Source of the DNA: Candidatus Omnitrophota bacterium
GTDB lineage: Bacteria > Omnitrophota > Gorgyraeia > Tantalellales > Tantalellaceae
Length of the DNA stretch: 53,114 nt
Direction: 5' to 3'
Assembly (NCBI GenBank): GCA_028715965.1
Contig: JAQUQS010000010.1
Coordinates: 1 to 53,114 of the forward strand
The position numbers and the translations under genes are program-made. Position 1 is the stretch's first letter. Each line of letters starts with the position of its first letter. The notes beneath the pieces were generated by a model. The model did no database searches. It saw nothing but the letters and a program-made list of their open reading frames with translations, and had not been told where the DNA came from. Positions 7,191 through 14,865 of the stretch are shown here, in pieces.

Positions 7191-8456
7191 TTATACCTTA
7201 GCGAACATGTCCTGTATGACAAGCGCGGCCGCGCCTGCGGCCACCACATCCTCTCCCAGGCTGGTCGGGAGTATCTTGACCACCTTGAGGGATTCTTCGT
7301 ATGCCCATCGTCTCACGGATTTCCTTACACTTGAAAGGAAGATATCCCCGCCTTTCTCTATACCCCGCCCCACTACGACGGCTTCCGGGTTGAAAAGGTT
7401 TATAAGGAAGGCTATCTTGGTACCGAGATAATTCCCCGCGTCCTCAAGGACCTTCAGGGATACGCGATCACCTCTTTCCGCGGCTTCCACTACGGCGCCG
7501 AAATTCACCTTATCCATGTCGCCGCCCAGCATGTCCATAAGTATGGACCTCTCTTCACCGCTCTCGGCATACATCTTTTTGGCCTTCTCCGGCACCCCCA
7601 GGTCTATGCCCCGTGACCTGAGGCAACATCCGTGGTCATAATTCTCCCAGCAGTTGCTTGGCGTGTTCTCGACCCCGTTGACCGGACGAGGCGGGTTTAT
7701 ATTAAGTTCTCCAGCGCTCTTCGTCGAACCGTAATAAAGCTCGCCTTTGATCACAAGCCCGCAGCTTGAGTCCGAACACAGAAATATGAGGTTCTCCGCC
7801 ATACTCCCTTCGCCTATCCCGGACCAGCGTTCGCCGAAAGCCGCGAGTGTAGCGTCATGCTCGATTATGGCCGGCACGCCGAACCTTGTTTCCAGCTGGG
7901 AAAGAAGCGCGGTAAAACTGACTATATGCTCGTTCTCGACGGCGTACCTGACCATACCGCGGTACCTGTCGATAACGCCCCATATACCTACCCCTACGCC
8001 TTTTATGCTGCTCCTGGGAATAGCCGAGGTCTCGACCACTTTATCCGCCAGTGTAAGGACCTTTTCGGTAAGTTTCTCGAAAGACTCTTTCTCCTTCAGC
8101 ACTTTCTCACGCGCGAGTATCTTGCCTGATATATCCATTACTATCGCGACGATAGAAGCGTCGTTCGCGAGATGCGGGGCCCCCAGGTCTATCCCTATGC
8201 TGTACCCATGGTCCGGGTTGAGCTTAAGGAGTTCCGGCCTGCGTCCCCCGGTGGAAATATCCAGTCCCGTCTCGAAGACTATCTTGTTCTTTATGTACTT
8301 GCTTACATAGTTGGACACGGTGACTATGTTGAGGTCCGTTATCTTGGAAATATCCGCTCTTGAGATCTCACCACCTCGCCGAATGGCGTCCAGCATGCTA
8401 AGGTTCCTGCGCTCTTTTTCAGAAAACCTTTCATCCTTCATGATAAAATTTCTCAT
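7191..8456 (-). CDS. ROK-family transcriptional regulator
   Basis: A 421-residue protein with an N-terminal winged helix-turn-helix (about 15-70: LSMLDAIRRGGEISRADISK, then NIVTVSNYVSKY) and a C-terminal ROK sugar-kinase-like fold. The latter shows GYSIGIDLGA, VGVGIWGVID, the sugar-binding EHDATLAAFGERW and SAGELNI. The usual zinc signature CxCGxxGC is altered to a Cys-rich CWENYDHGCCLRS. ROK repressors such as NagC and XylR bind operators until a sugar or sugar phosphate binds the ROK domain, so a mannose-related inducer is likely. AAAGGAG precedes the ATG at 8456. It sits inside the operon it probably controls, after the second GH113 gene and before the binding protein. Confidence 0.88.
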   Translation of the reverse strand: MRNFIMKDERFSEKERRNLSMLDAIRRGGEISRADISKITDLNIVTVSNYVSKYIKNKIVFETGLDISTGGRRPELLKLNPDHGYSIGIDLGAPHLANDASIVAIVMDISGKILAREKVLKEKESFEKLTEKVLTLADKVVETSAIPRSSIKGVGVGIWGVIDRYRGMVRYAVENEHIVSFTALLSQLETRFGVPAIIEHDATLAAFGERWSGIGEGSMAENLIFLCSDSSCGLVIKGELYYGSTKSAGELNINPPRPVNGVENTPSNCWENYDHGCCLRSRGIDLGVPEKAKKMYAESGEERSILMDMLGGDMDKVNFGAVVEAAERGDRVSLKVLEDAGNYLGTKIAFLINLFNPEAVVVGRGIEKGGDIFLSSVRKSVRRWAYEESLKVVKILPTSLGEDVVAAGAAALVIQDMFAKV

Positions 8457-8510
8457 CTCGGATACTCCTTTTTGCTAAAAAGTTTGCCCCACACACAGCC
8501 ATGATCCGGC

Positions 8511-9581
8511 TTATCTGGGAGACGGCTTAGCGTACCATTCTTTTACAAGCGTTTCCGCCGGTTTGTTCTGCGGAGTGAAGTTCCTGTTGTACTCGCCACC
8601 CATGTTGACGTTAGTTCCCCAGTACCACCAGTACATGCCGTAGAACCAGTCCTTTTCCCAGAAAATATCCAAAAGCACTTTATAATATCTTTCCTGCAGC
8701 TTAAGGTTCACCTCGCTGCGCGGTACATGCTCCCACGGCCTGATAGCCGCGCCATCGGCGGACGAACAACCTATCTCGGGGAATATTATGGGTTTATTGA
8801 CGCTTTTCTGGAAATCCTCCATCTCCGTCACCCACTTGGCCCAGCCTTCCTTCAGTGTGTCATAGCTGGGGTCCATCTCCTCCGTCAGGGGAAAATACGC
8901 GTTTATGCCCACATAATCCAGGATATCCCAGAACCTTATGTCCTGGTACCTGTCCCAGTGCGCGGCATAAGTAAGCGCGCCGCTGTACCTGCTTCTCACG
9001 GCCTTGATCAGGTCCCTCCAGAGATACCCTTTGCTGGTCGCTGATGAAGAGAGTTCGGTCCCGACACAAAGCATCTCCACCTTGTTCTTCTCCGCCATGT
9101 CGGCGTAGTAAAGCACATATTCGGTGTATTTGCGGAACCATTCATCCCAATCAGCTTCCCTCACACAGCCTATCTCGCCTCTCCAGCTGCCGTCGGTCTT
9201 GTCCAGTAGGTCAAGATGCAGTTTGAGCATTACCTTCATCCCGAGTTCATGCGCCTTATTGATAGCGTGTACCATCGATTCGTCCGATGGCGTCTGGCCC
9301 GTCCTCTGTATATCCCCGGTCCAGCAGGTCGTCTGGTACCACGTGACGAGTATACTGGTCCATTTCGTGCCTATCTCGCCAAGGCGTGTGAGCGAATTAT
9401 CGGAAGATCCTTCCAGATAAGCGCCGTTCGACCACGTCGCGTATCCCATACCCTTCTGGAACTCGATCGCTGTGCCCTTCTTGTTGAAAAGGCTCATGCT
9501 TATGAGCACAGCCCCGACCACCGCTACAGCGGCTATCGCCGGAACAAGCTTGTTTATGCTTCCCTTTTTTGTTTTTGCCAT
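8511..9581 (-). CDS. GH113-like beta-mannanase/mannosidase, membrane-anchored
   Basis: Residues 1-33 form a basic start and one hydrophobic segment (LVPAIAAVAVVGAVLISMSLF), giving an uncleaved anchor or signal peptide without a lipobox. The remaining ~320 residues form a TIM-barrel glycosidase of the GH113 type. They begin KGMGYATWSNGAY and contain GMKVMLKLHLD, the acid/base motif CVGTEL (Glu176), WDILDYVGINAYFP, and the nucleophile motif PEIGCSS (Glu269), ending in WYWGT. GH113 enzymes cleave beta-1,4-mannan. The ATG at 9581 with AAAGGGG upstream is preferred over an in-frame GTG at 9617. It is a paralogue of the GH113 lipoprotein at 11211-12833. A related TIM-barrel family cannot be excluded. 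Confidence 0.78.
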   Translation of the reverse strand: MAKTKKGSINKLVPAIAAVAVVGAVLISMSLFNKKGTAIEFQKGMGYATWSNGAYLEGSSDNSLTRLGEIGTKWTSILVTWYQTTCWTGDIQRTGQTPSDESMVHAINKAHELGMKVMLKLHLDLLDKTDGSWRGEIGCVREADWDEWFRKYTEYVLYYADMAEKNKVEMLCVGTELSSSATSKGYLWRDLIKAVRSRYSGALTYAAHWDRYQDIRFWDILDYVGINAYFPLTEEMDPSYDTLKEGWAKWVTEMEDFQKSVNKPIIFPEIGCSSADGAAIRPWEHVPRSEVNLKLQERYYKVLLDIFWEKDWFYGMYWWYWGTNVNMGGEYNRNFTPQNKPAETLVKEWYAKPSPR

Positions 9582-9708
9582 TTTTTCCCCTTTATCCTTT
9601 ATTTTTCCGTTGTTCACAGCCGGCCCTCACGGGCCGCCCTCCGTCTTCCGCTATTTATAACACCGGCTTTCAAGATTTTATAAGTCCGAAAGAACGGAGT
9701 ACGGAAAT

Positions 9709-9729
9709 GCCCGGGCTGAACGCCCGGGC
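9709..9729 (-). terminator. GC-rich hairpin after the lipoprotein gene
   Basis: GCCCGGGC-TGAAC-GCCCGGGC (8-bp stem, 5-nt loop) lies just after the stop codon at 9735. The following bases, ATTTCCG, are not a real T-run, so it may be a processing or partial termination structure within the operon. The rest of the 153-nt gap to the next gene holds another GGCCC/GGGCC hairpin (about 9618-9640) and no gene. Confidence 0.45.
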
Positions 9730-9734
9730 CTCCT

Positions 9735-10436
9735 TTATCTCCCGACCCTTATATTGTCCACATAGATCGGCCCGCTGTACTGGGGTTTGCGGTTGGATTC
9801 GATCCTGACCGCTATCTTCCGGACATCCTCGGCGAACCTCTTATCCGGGACGATCCTTTTCCAGTCATAGCTGCCCGGTTCTATGCTAGCCGTAAGCGTG
9901 ACCCATTCGCCGGCGACAAGCGGCACACTGCTGCTTTGCTCGACGAACCTCCAGTTATCCCCTATGGTCAGGATAAGTTTGGCCTTAAGCCCTTCCGGCG
10001 TATTTTCCGGCACATATATATCAACCCTGATGACCCGGTAAGAACTGAGATCGAGATATTGCTGGATCTCCACGAGTGCCGCGTTCCACGACCCTCCCGG
10101 GAAATCGGCGTTGAACTTCATGCTGGACCTGCCCTGCGAAGCCACGTCCTCGGATATCACGATATCCTTGGCCACATAGTCGCTCTTACCCTGCGCCCAC
10201 ATAGGTATCTCCCACCCTTTGAGGTTCCCCTCGAAGTCGTAATAAACACGCTCCTCGGTTATCGGCGCGTCCGAAGGCACTAATACCTCTTCCTGCACTT
10301 CGGTAGCCGCCTCGGTGGATGACGGAGCCTTTACCTGGCCGGGCGCCTGGGACTTCCCACACCCTGTCATAAAAAATATCATTCCGGCCATACATAGGAC
10401 CGTCGCAAGGGAAAAAATTAAACTCCTGGATCTCAT
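9735..10436 (-). CDS. Lipoprotein with carbohydrate-binding-like beta-sandwich domain
   Basis: A 233-residue lipoprotein. A signal peptide ends in the lipobox MTGC, followed by a Ser/Glu/Val-rich linker of about 45 residues. A single ~165-residue domain then opens VYYDFEGNLKGWEIPMWAQG and closes YSGPIYVDNIRVGR. The DFE...GW...I opening, the SMKFNADFPGG core and the IYVDNIRV end are the hallmark of jelly-roll carbohydrate-binding modules such as those attached to mannanases (CBM11/CBM27-like); I cannot name a family. The start at 10436 is chosen because AAAGGA lies 6 nt before it; the upstream in-frame ATG at 10451 has no ribosome site. It is a paralogue of the next upstream gene (10583-11173). 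The likely role is holding mannan at the cell surface. Confidence 0.7.
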   Translation of the reverse strand: MRSRSLIFSLATVLCMAGMIFFMTGCGKSQAPGQVKAPSSTEAATEVQEEVLVPSDAPITEERVYYDFEGNLKGWEIPMWAQGKSDYVAKDIVISEDVASQGRSSMKFNADFPGGSWNAALVEIQQYLDLSSYRVIRVDIYVPENTPEGLKAKLILTIGDNWRFVEQSSSVPLVAGEWVTLTASIEPGSYDWKRIVPDKRFAEDVRKIAVRIESNRKPQYSGPIYVDNIRVGR

Positions 10437-10505
10437 ATCCTGTCCTTTCATTAAGATACGTTCGTTTCCACGCAGTTCTCCGCCACACTTGCCCGCGAAA
10501 CAACG

Positions 10506-10571
10506 AGCAGAAAGCCCTGTGGCAGGGCTTTCTGCTTGCGTAATGCATGTATAAAGGGCCCGAAAAGGCCC
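10506..10571 (-). terminator. Two hairpins between the paired binding-protein genes
   Basis: Just after the stop at 10583 a short GGGCC/GGCCC hairpin (10571-10556) runs into TTTAT, a weak terminator. Beyond it, a perfect 14-bp stem with a 3-nt loop (10536-10506, AGCAGAAAGCCCTG arms) lies in the leader of the lipoprotein gene. Together they could lower or tune read-through between the two paralogues. Confidence 0.45.
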
Positions 10572-10582
10572 AAGAACAACAC

Positions 10583-11173
10583 TTACTTTATCACCCTGAT
10601 GTTGTCTACATATATCGGACCGGTATATGCCGGTTTGTTGTTGGACGTGACCCTGACGTCGATCTTTCTTATATCTGCCCTGAAGGAGTCATCCACCTGT
10701 ATACGTCTCCAGTCGATGCTGCCCGGCATAAGATCGCCTTCTATCGTGGTCCATTTGCCCGGTTCAAGCGCGGTCTCACGGCTCTGTTCTACCCACTTCC
10801 AGCTGTCGCCGACCGTGAGTATTATGGAACCTTTAAGTCCTGCGGGAGCGTCCTCGGGCAGGTATACATCAACGGCTATCTTGCTGTAATCGCTCCAGTC
10901 ATAGTACTGCATTATCTCGACTATCGCTCCGGTCCACCTGCCACCCGGGAAATCAGCGTCTATCTCAAGACTCTGGGTGCCCTCAGAAGCGTACATATCG
11001 GACGGTTCGATGGAATTCTGCACATGATCCGGTTTCTCATATGCCCAATCCGGTATTTCCCAACCCTGAAGGCCGCTTTCGAAACCGAAAAGTACGGTCT
11101 CTTCTTCCGCGCCGGCGACCATGCTGACACTTATCAACGCCACGGCTGCCATTAACATTATGATCTTCTTCAT
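10583..11173 (-). CDS. Secreted carbohydrate-binding-like protein, paralogue of the lipoprotein downstream
   Basis: A 196-residue protein with a standard cleavable signal peptide (MKKIIMLMAAVALISVSMVAGAEEE, cut after the AGA region) and no lipobox, so it should be periplasmic or secreted. The mature part is one domain matching the neighbour at 9735-10436 along its length: FGFESGLQGWEIPDWAYEKP, LEIDADFPGGRWTGAIVEI, LTVGDSWKWVEQS, and YTGPIYVDNIRVIK against YSGPIYVDNIRVGR. The clean ATG at 11173 has AAGGAGG upstream; an in-frame start at 11203 lacks one. A free and an anchored copy of the same binding domain between two GH113 genes suggests substrate capture. No catalytic residues are evident. 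Confidence 0.72.
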   Translation of the reverse strand: MKKIIMLMAAVALISVSMVAGAEEETVLFGFESGLQGWEIPDWAYEKPDHVQNSIEPSDMYASEGTQSLEIDADFPGGRWTGAIVEIMQYYDWSDYSKIAVDVYLPEDAPAGLKGSIILTVGDSWKWVEQSRETALEPGKWTTIEGDLMPGSIDWRRIQVDDSFRADIRKIDVRVTSNNKPAYTGPIYVDNIRVIK

Positions 11174-11210
11174 GACACTTCCTCCTTTTTTTACTGTATA
11201 CAACAGAACT

Positions 11211-12833
11211 TTATTCCTTACCCAACCACTTGCTTATAACTTCTCCCGCGGTCTTACCCTTGATCGTAAAGCCAAGAGGGCTCCACCTGTCCTGCGGGAA
11301 ATACTGCCACACATAATATCCCTTGAACCACGACCTCTGGGTGAGCACATCGAACATGGCCTCGAAACAATCCGCCTGTTCCTGCTGGTCTTCCTTGTTG
11401 GAGATAGCCACCCAGGGCTGCCTTGCCGACCCGTCGGCGGAAGGATACCCTATCTCCGTAAGTATGACACCCTTGCATGTCTCCAGGCCTTTTTCAGTAT
11501 ACCACTTTTCTATATCATCGGCGATGGTGTTCCACGCCGCCTTGAGCTCTTCTACCGTGGGTTCATCGCTGGAAGCTATGGGAAAATACGCGTCTATGCC
11601 TATGAAATCCATTCTGGACCAGAAAGGCACTTCTTTGTATTCCGTCCAGTTGGCGGAATATACGAGGTCCCCCTTGTACACTTCCTTTATCTTATCTATG
11701 ACCCGGTCCCATCTGTGGGCCCAGGCCTCGAACGTGGTCGCTTCCAGCTCCGTGCCTACGGAGAAAAGCTCCACACCGTTCTTCTGCGAGAACTCGGCGT
11801 ATTTAACAATGAACTTTTCGTAACTGTCGAACCATTCTTCGGAAGGCATTATGTTTATACGCGCTTCGTCGGTCCTGGGATCGACATGCGGTTTTATCAT
11901 GACCCTGAGGCCCAAAGTATGACACGTCTTGACCGCGTGTTCAAGAGACGCTATGGTCGGCGTATCCCCATCAGCGGTATCGTTGATGAATATCTCCGTC
12001 GAGTCTATTTTATCCTGGTACGCGGGGACCATTATGGCCACGCTGTCATACCCGGTATTCTTAAGCTCCACCAGAGTGATATCGGACACGGGAAGCTCGA
12101 GCTCGTCCGACATCCATGACGTGTACACAACACCCTTCTGAAATACCTTCTCGGAGAACGGCACCACGGCGGAAGCGTTCTCGGAGAGGAGCTCTTTGGC
12201 TTCCTCTTTCTTGGCGGCCTCGTCCCCTTTCGAAAGATATTCCTCTTTCGTGGTCTTAGCTCCCGGGTTATGCGAAGCCGGGCCGTATATCTCGACCTCC
12301 CACATTGATATACCCCAGTCCTCGTTAGCCCTTTTTACCCCTTCTATCTTGACATAGCGGCACTTTATGGGGCTGAACACGGATTCGACCATGCCCGGAT
12401 GGCCGTTCTTCTCATAATAGACCTCCTGCCATTTCTTTCCGTCGGAGGAAACAAGTATCTTGTATTCGGACGCGCAAGCCCTTTCCCACCGGACGATCAC
12501 GTTGTTGACCACGCTTTCCTTACCGAGATCGAAAGATATCCACTGGTCGTCCGAATTGTAGTCACTGGACCATCTCGTGATCATATCGCCGTCAACCGGG
12601 GCCATCGGGTCAGGCTCAGGCGCCCAGTCGGGCGTCTGGTCAAAACTCGAGGCCTCCGCGCCTTCGACCACCAGATAAACAAGAGGCTCTCCCTCAGCTA
12701 CCCCTACCACCGTCTGGACGGACCCTTTCGCGGAAGACATCCCCGCATCGCCGGACTTTTCACCGCACCCGCTTATGACCAGTGCCATCATCATGACAAG
12801 AAGAACCGAAATATCCCTTTTTTTCACTTTCAT
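11211..12833 (-). CDS. GH113-like mannanase lipoprotein with F5/8 type C (CBM32-like) domain
   Basis: A 540-residue lipoprotein: basic start, hydrophobic core and lipobox VISGC (Cys23). Residues ~55-185 form a discoidin/F5-8C-like domain, with DGDMITRWSSDYNSDDQWIS, FDLGKESVVNNVIVRWE, YKILVSSDGKKWQEVY, CRYVKIEGVKR and SMWEVEIYGP. An Ala/Glu/Lys-rich linker follows to about 230. Residues ~232-540 form a GH113-type TIM barrel, opening KGVVYTSWMS, with GLRVMIKPHVD, acid/base SVGTELEA (Glu362), MDFIGIDAYFPI and nucleophile TEIGYPS (Glu460), and YYVWQYFPQD near the end. It would cut mannan-type chains at the outer surface. It is the third gene of the operon, 19 nt after the MalG-type permease, with AAAGGTGAT before the ATG. 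Confidence 0.83.
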   Translation of the reverse strand: MKVKKRDISVLLVMMMALVISGCGEKSGDAGMSSAKGSVQTVVGVAEGEPLVYLVVEGAEASSFDQTPDWAPEPDPMAPVDGDMITRWSSDYNSDDQWISFDLGKESVVNNVIVRWERACASEYKILVSSDGKKWQEVYYEKNGHPGMVESVFSPIKCRYVKIEGVKRANEDWGISMWEVEIYGPASHNPGAKTTKEEYLSKGDEAAKKEEAKELLSENASAVVPFSEKVFQKGVVYTSWMSDELELPVSDITLVELKNTGYDSVAIMVPAYQDKIDSTEIFINDTADGDTPTIASLEHAVKTCHTLGLRVMIKPHVDPRTDEARINIMPSEEWFDSYEKFIVKYAEFSQKNGVELFSVGTELEATTFEAWAHRWDRVIDKIKEVYKGDLVYSANWTEYKEVPFWSRMDFIGIDAYFPIASSDEPTVEELKAAWNTIADDIEKWYTEKGLETCKGVILTEIGYPSADGSARQPWVAISNKEDQQEQADCFEAMFDVLTQRSWFKGYYVWQYFPQDRWSPLGFTIKGKTAGEVISKWLGKE

Positions 12834-12852
12834 ATCACCTTTCCTTTTTCAT

Positions 12853-13734
12853 TTATTGTCCGGTTACAACGCGTGGCCGCGCTCCCCCTTTTAGGCCAGT
12901 GATCGCGGCACCCTTGATAATATACTTCTGGAACACGAGGTATACTACCAGCATAGGCACCGTCGCTACTACGGCCCCGGCCATTACCATCGCGAAATTC
13001 GCCCCGAACTGTCCACTGAGAACGGCCAGCGCCAGCGGGATCGTCCTCATGCTGCTTGTGTGTATTATGACCAGCGGCCATACGAAATTATTCCATTGCT
13101 GCAGGAAGGTGAATATCGCCAGCGTCGCCATTACAGGCTTTATGAGCGGCAATATGACCTTCCGGTATATCATGAACTCACTGCAGCCGTCTATCTTGGC
13201 CGCGTCTATAAGGTCATCCGGTATGCTGTATATGAATTGCCTGTTAAGGAATATGCCGAACGCGCACCACGCCATCGAGGGTATTATCAACCCCTTGTAC
13301 GTATTGAGCCATCCAAGGTTCTTTACAATAACGAAACCCGGGATGATGTTCACCTGCCACGGGATCATAAGGGACCCCAGTAAGAGGAAGAACAGCTTGT
13401 CCCGTCCCCAGAACTTGTGCTTGGCAAAAGCGTAACCCGCCAGAGATGTCGCGAATACATTGAAAAGCGTTATGGCCCCGGCCACGAAAAGGCTGTTGAA
13501 GAGATACCTGGCCATCGGCACCATTTTAAAAAGGTCGGTGTAAGGTTTAAAGGTCGGGTTCTTCACTATGAAACTTGGCGGATAGGATTGTATCTCCGAA
13601 AGGGGTTTTATGGACGTCACGAGCATCCACGCGTAAGGAAGTACCATCGTGATCGCCCCCAGGCAAAGGAAAACGTATATCACCGTCCTTATGAGCAGTG
13701 GATCTTTCCTTGTGTCTATGCCTGGATATAACAT
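12853..13734 (-). CDS. Carbohydrate ABC transporter permease, MalG type
   Basis: A 293-residue inner-membrane protein with six hydrophobic segments. The N-terminal helix is followed by a MLVTSIKPLSEIQSYPPSF segment typical of the MalG class. The EAA loop that contacts the ATPase reads IPDDLIDAAKIDGCSEFMIY and is followed by RKVILPLIKP. The start at 13734 (GAAGGG 6 nt upstream) is preferred to a GTG at 13749. It follows the MalF-type gene by 21 nt and forms the permease pair with it. No ATPase gene occurs in the locus, so a shared MsmK/MalK-type ATPase encoded elsewhere must be used. The substrate is inferred to be mannan-derived oligosaccharides. Confidence 0.9.
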   Translation of the reverse strand: MLYPGIDTRKDPLLIRTVIYVFLCLGAITMVLPYAWMLVTSIKPLSEIQSYPPSFIVKNPTFKPYTDLFKMVPMARYLFNSLFVAGAITLFNVFATSLAGYAFAKHKFWGRDKLFFLLLGSLMIPWQVNIIPGFVIVKNLGWLNTYKGLIIPSMAWCAFGIFLNRQFIYSIPDDLIDAAKIDGCSEFMIYRKVILPLIKPVMATLAIFTFLQQWNNFVWPLVIIHTSSMRTIPLALAVLSGQFGANFAMVMAGAVVATVPMLVVYLVFQKYIIKGAAITGLKGGARPRVVTGQ

Positions 13735-13755
13735 GCCTCGCCCTTCCACCCGTCC

Positions 13756-14664
13756 TTAATAGCGTATATCGGTCTTCATCAACCGTTTGTTTATCATCGT
13801 AAGGATAAAAATAAAACAGAAAATTATGTACGCGAGCGCCGAAGCGTATCCCATCTCGAACTTCTGGAACCCTTTATCGTAAAGATACGCGACTATGGTA
13901 AGCCCGCTGTTAAGCACTCCACCTATGTCCCCTTGTCCACCCGTCATTATATATACCTGTTCAAAGACCTGGAAACTGAAGATAAAGCTCATCATAGTGA
14001 CGAAAACTATAGTAGGTTTGAGCAAGGGAAGCGTCACATAAAAGAATTTCTTCCAGAACCCGGCACCGTCAATCTCCGCGGCCTCGTACATCACAGGCGG
14101 TATGGTCTGAAGCCCCGCCAGGAAAAGCATCATGTTGCACCCTACCCCGGCCCATATGGACATGATCATTATGGACGGCAGGGTCCAGGCCGGATCGACC
14201 AGCCAATCCACGGGCTGGGCCCCCAGTTTCATTATGAAATAGTTGAACAGCCCGTATTTCTCGCCGGCGTACAGCCACTTCCATATTACGGAAACAGCCA
14301 CTATGGCGGTCACCGTTGGAAGGAAGAATATGGACTTAAAGAAGTTCTGGAAATGAATCTTCTGATCTATCGCCACCGCGAGAAGAAGCGATATGCATAT
14401 GCCCAGGGGCACCACACCTATCACATAGACCACGGTGTTCTTTATGGCCTGCCAGAATAGCGGATCGTTAAAAAGTATGTTCTTGTAGTTGGCAAGACCT
14501 ACAAAACGCGGAGCATGTACGATATCGTATGAGGTAAAGGACCAGAAAAAAGAAATAAGGACAGGCGCGAGCTGGAAAACAAGGAACAGGATAGCGGGTA
14601 CTATGATGAAAAAGTATGATGTTTTTTGTTCTTTAAGCTTCTGTAAGATCGTTGCCGTCCCCAT
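13756..14664 (-). CDS. Carbohydrate ABC transporter permease, MalF type
   Basis: A 302-residue membrane protein with six hydrophobic segments, of the UgpA/MalF short class. After helix 1 comes the family motif WSFTSYDIVHAPRFVGLANYKNIL. The EAA loop is VMYEAAEIDGAGFWKKF, followed by VTLPLLKPT. Late motifs include FQVFEQVYIMTGGQGD and the helix VAYLYDKGFQKFEMGYASA. AGGGAGAGCG precedes the ATG. It is the first gene of the leftward mannan locus, about 50 nt downstream of a near-consensus promoter. Confidence 0.9.
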   Translation of the reverse strand: MGTATILQKLKEQKTSYFFIIVPAILFLVFQLAPVLISFFWSFTSYDIVHAPRFVGLANYKNILFNDPLFWQAIKNTVVYVIGVVPLGICISLLLAVAIDQKIHFQNFFKSIFFLPTVTAIVAVSVIWKWLYAGEKYGLFNYFIMKLGAQPVDWLVDPAWTLPSIMIMSIWAGVGCNMMLFLAGLQTIPPVMYEAAEIDGAGFWKKFFYVTLPLLKPTIVFVTMMSFIFSFQVFEQVYIMTGGQGDIGGVLNSGLTIVAYLYDKGFQKFEMGYASALAYIIFCFIFILTMINKRLMKTDIRY

Positions 14665-14712
14665 CGCTCTCCCTGGCGCTGAAACACTTAAGATACACAG
14701 TTTTAAGGATTT

Positions 14713-14754
14713 AGAGTTGTTATTTTACAAAATATTCACTAATATGTCAACTCT
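14713..14754 (-). promoter_or_regulatory. Promoter and probable operator of the mannan operon
   Basis: On the minus strand TTGACA (14750-14745), a 17-nt spacer and TAAAAT (14727-14722), a near-perfect sigma-70 promoter. The -10 box lies inside the palindrome TATTTTGTAAAATA (14734-14721), and the whole promoter is bracketed by AGAGTTG/CAACTCT (14754-14748 and 14719-14713). AT-rich palindromes of this kind are typical ROK-repressor sites, and a ROK gene lies in this operon. Binding has not been shown. Confidence 0.7.
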
Positions 14755-14865
14755 CTATATTTATAAATGCTTTTAAAAATTATCTTATTAATTACTATTA
14801 TATCATTAAAACACCGGCATAACTATGTTTTTGTAAGTTGTTGTGAACAAAGGTGTTGCGTATCT

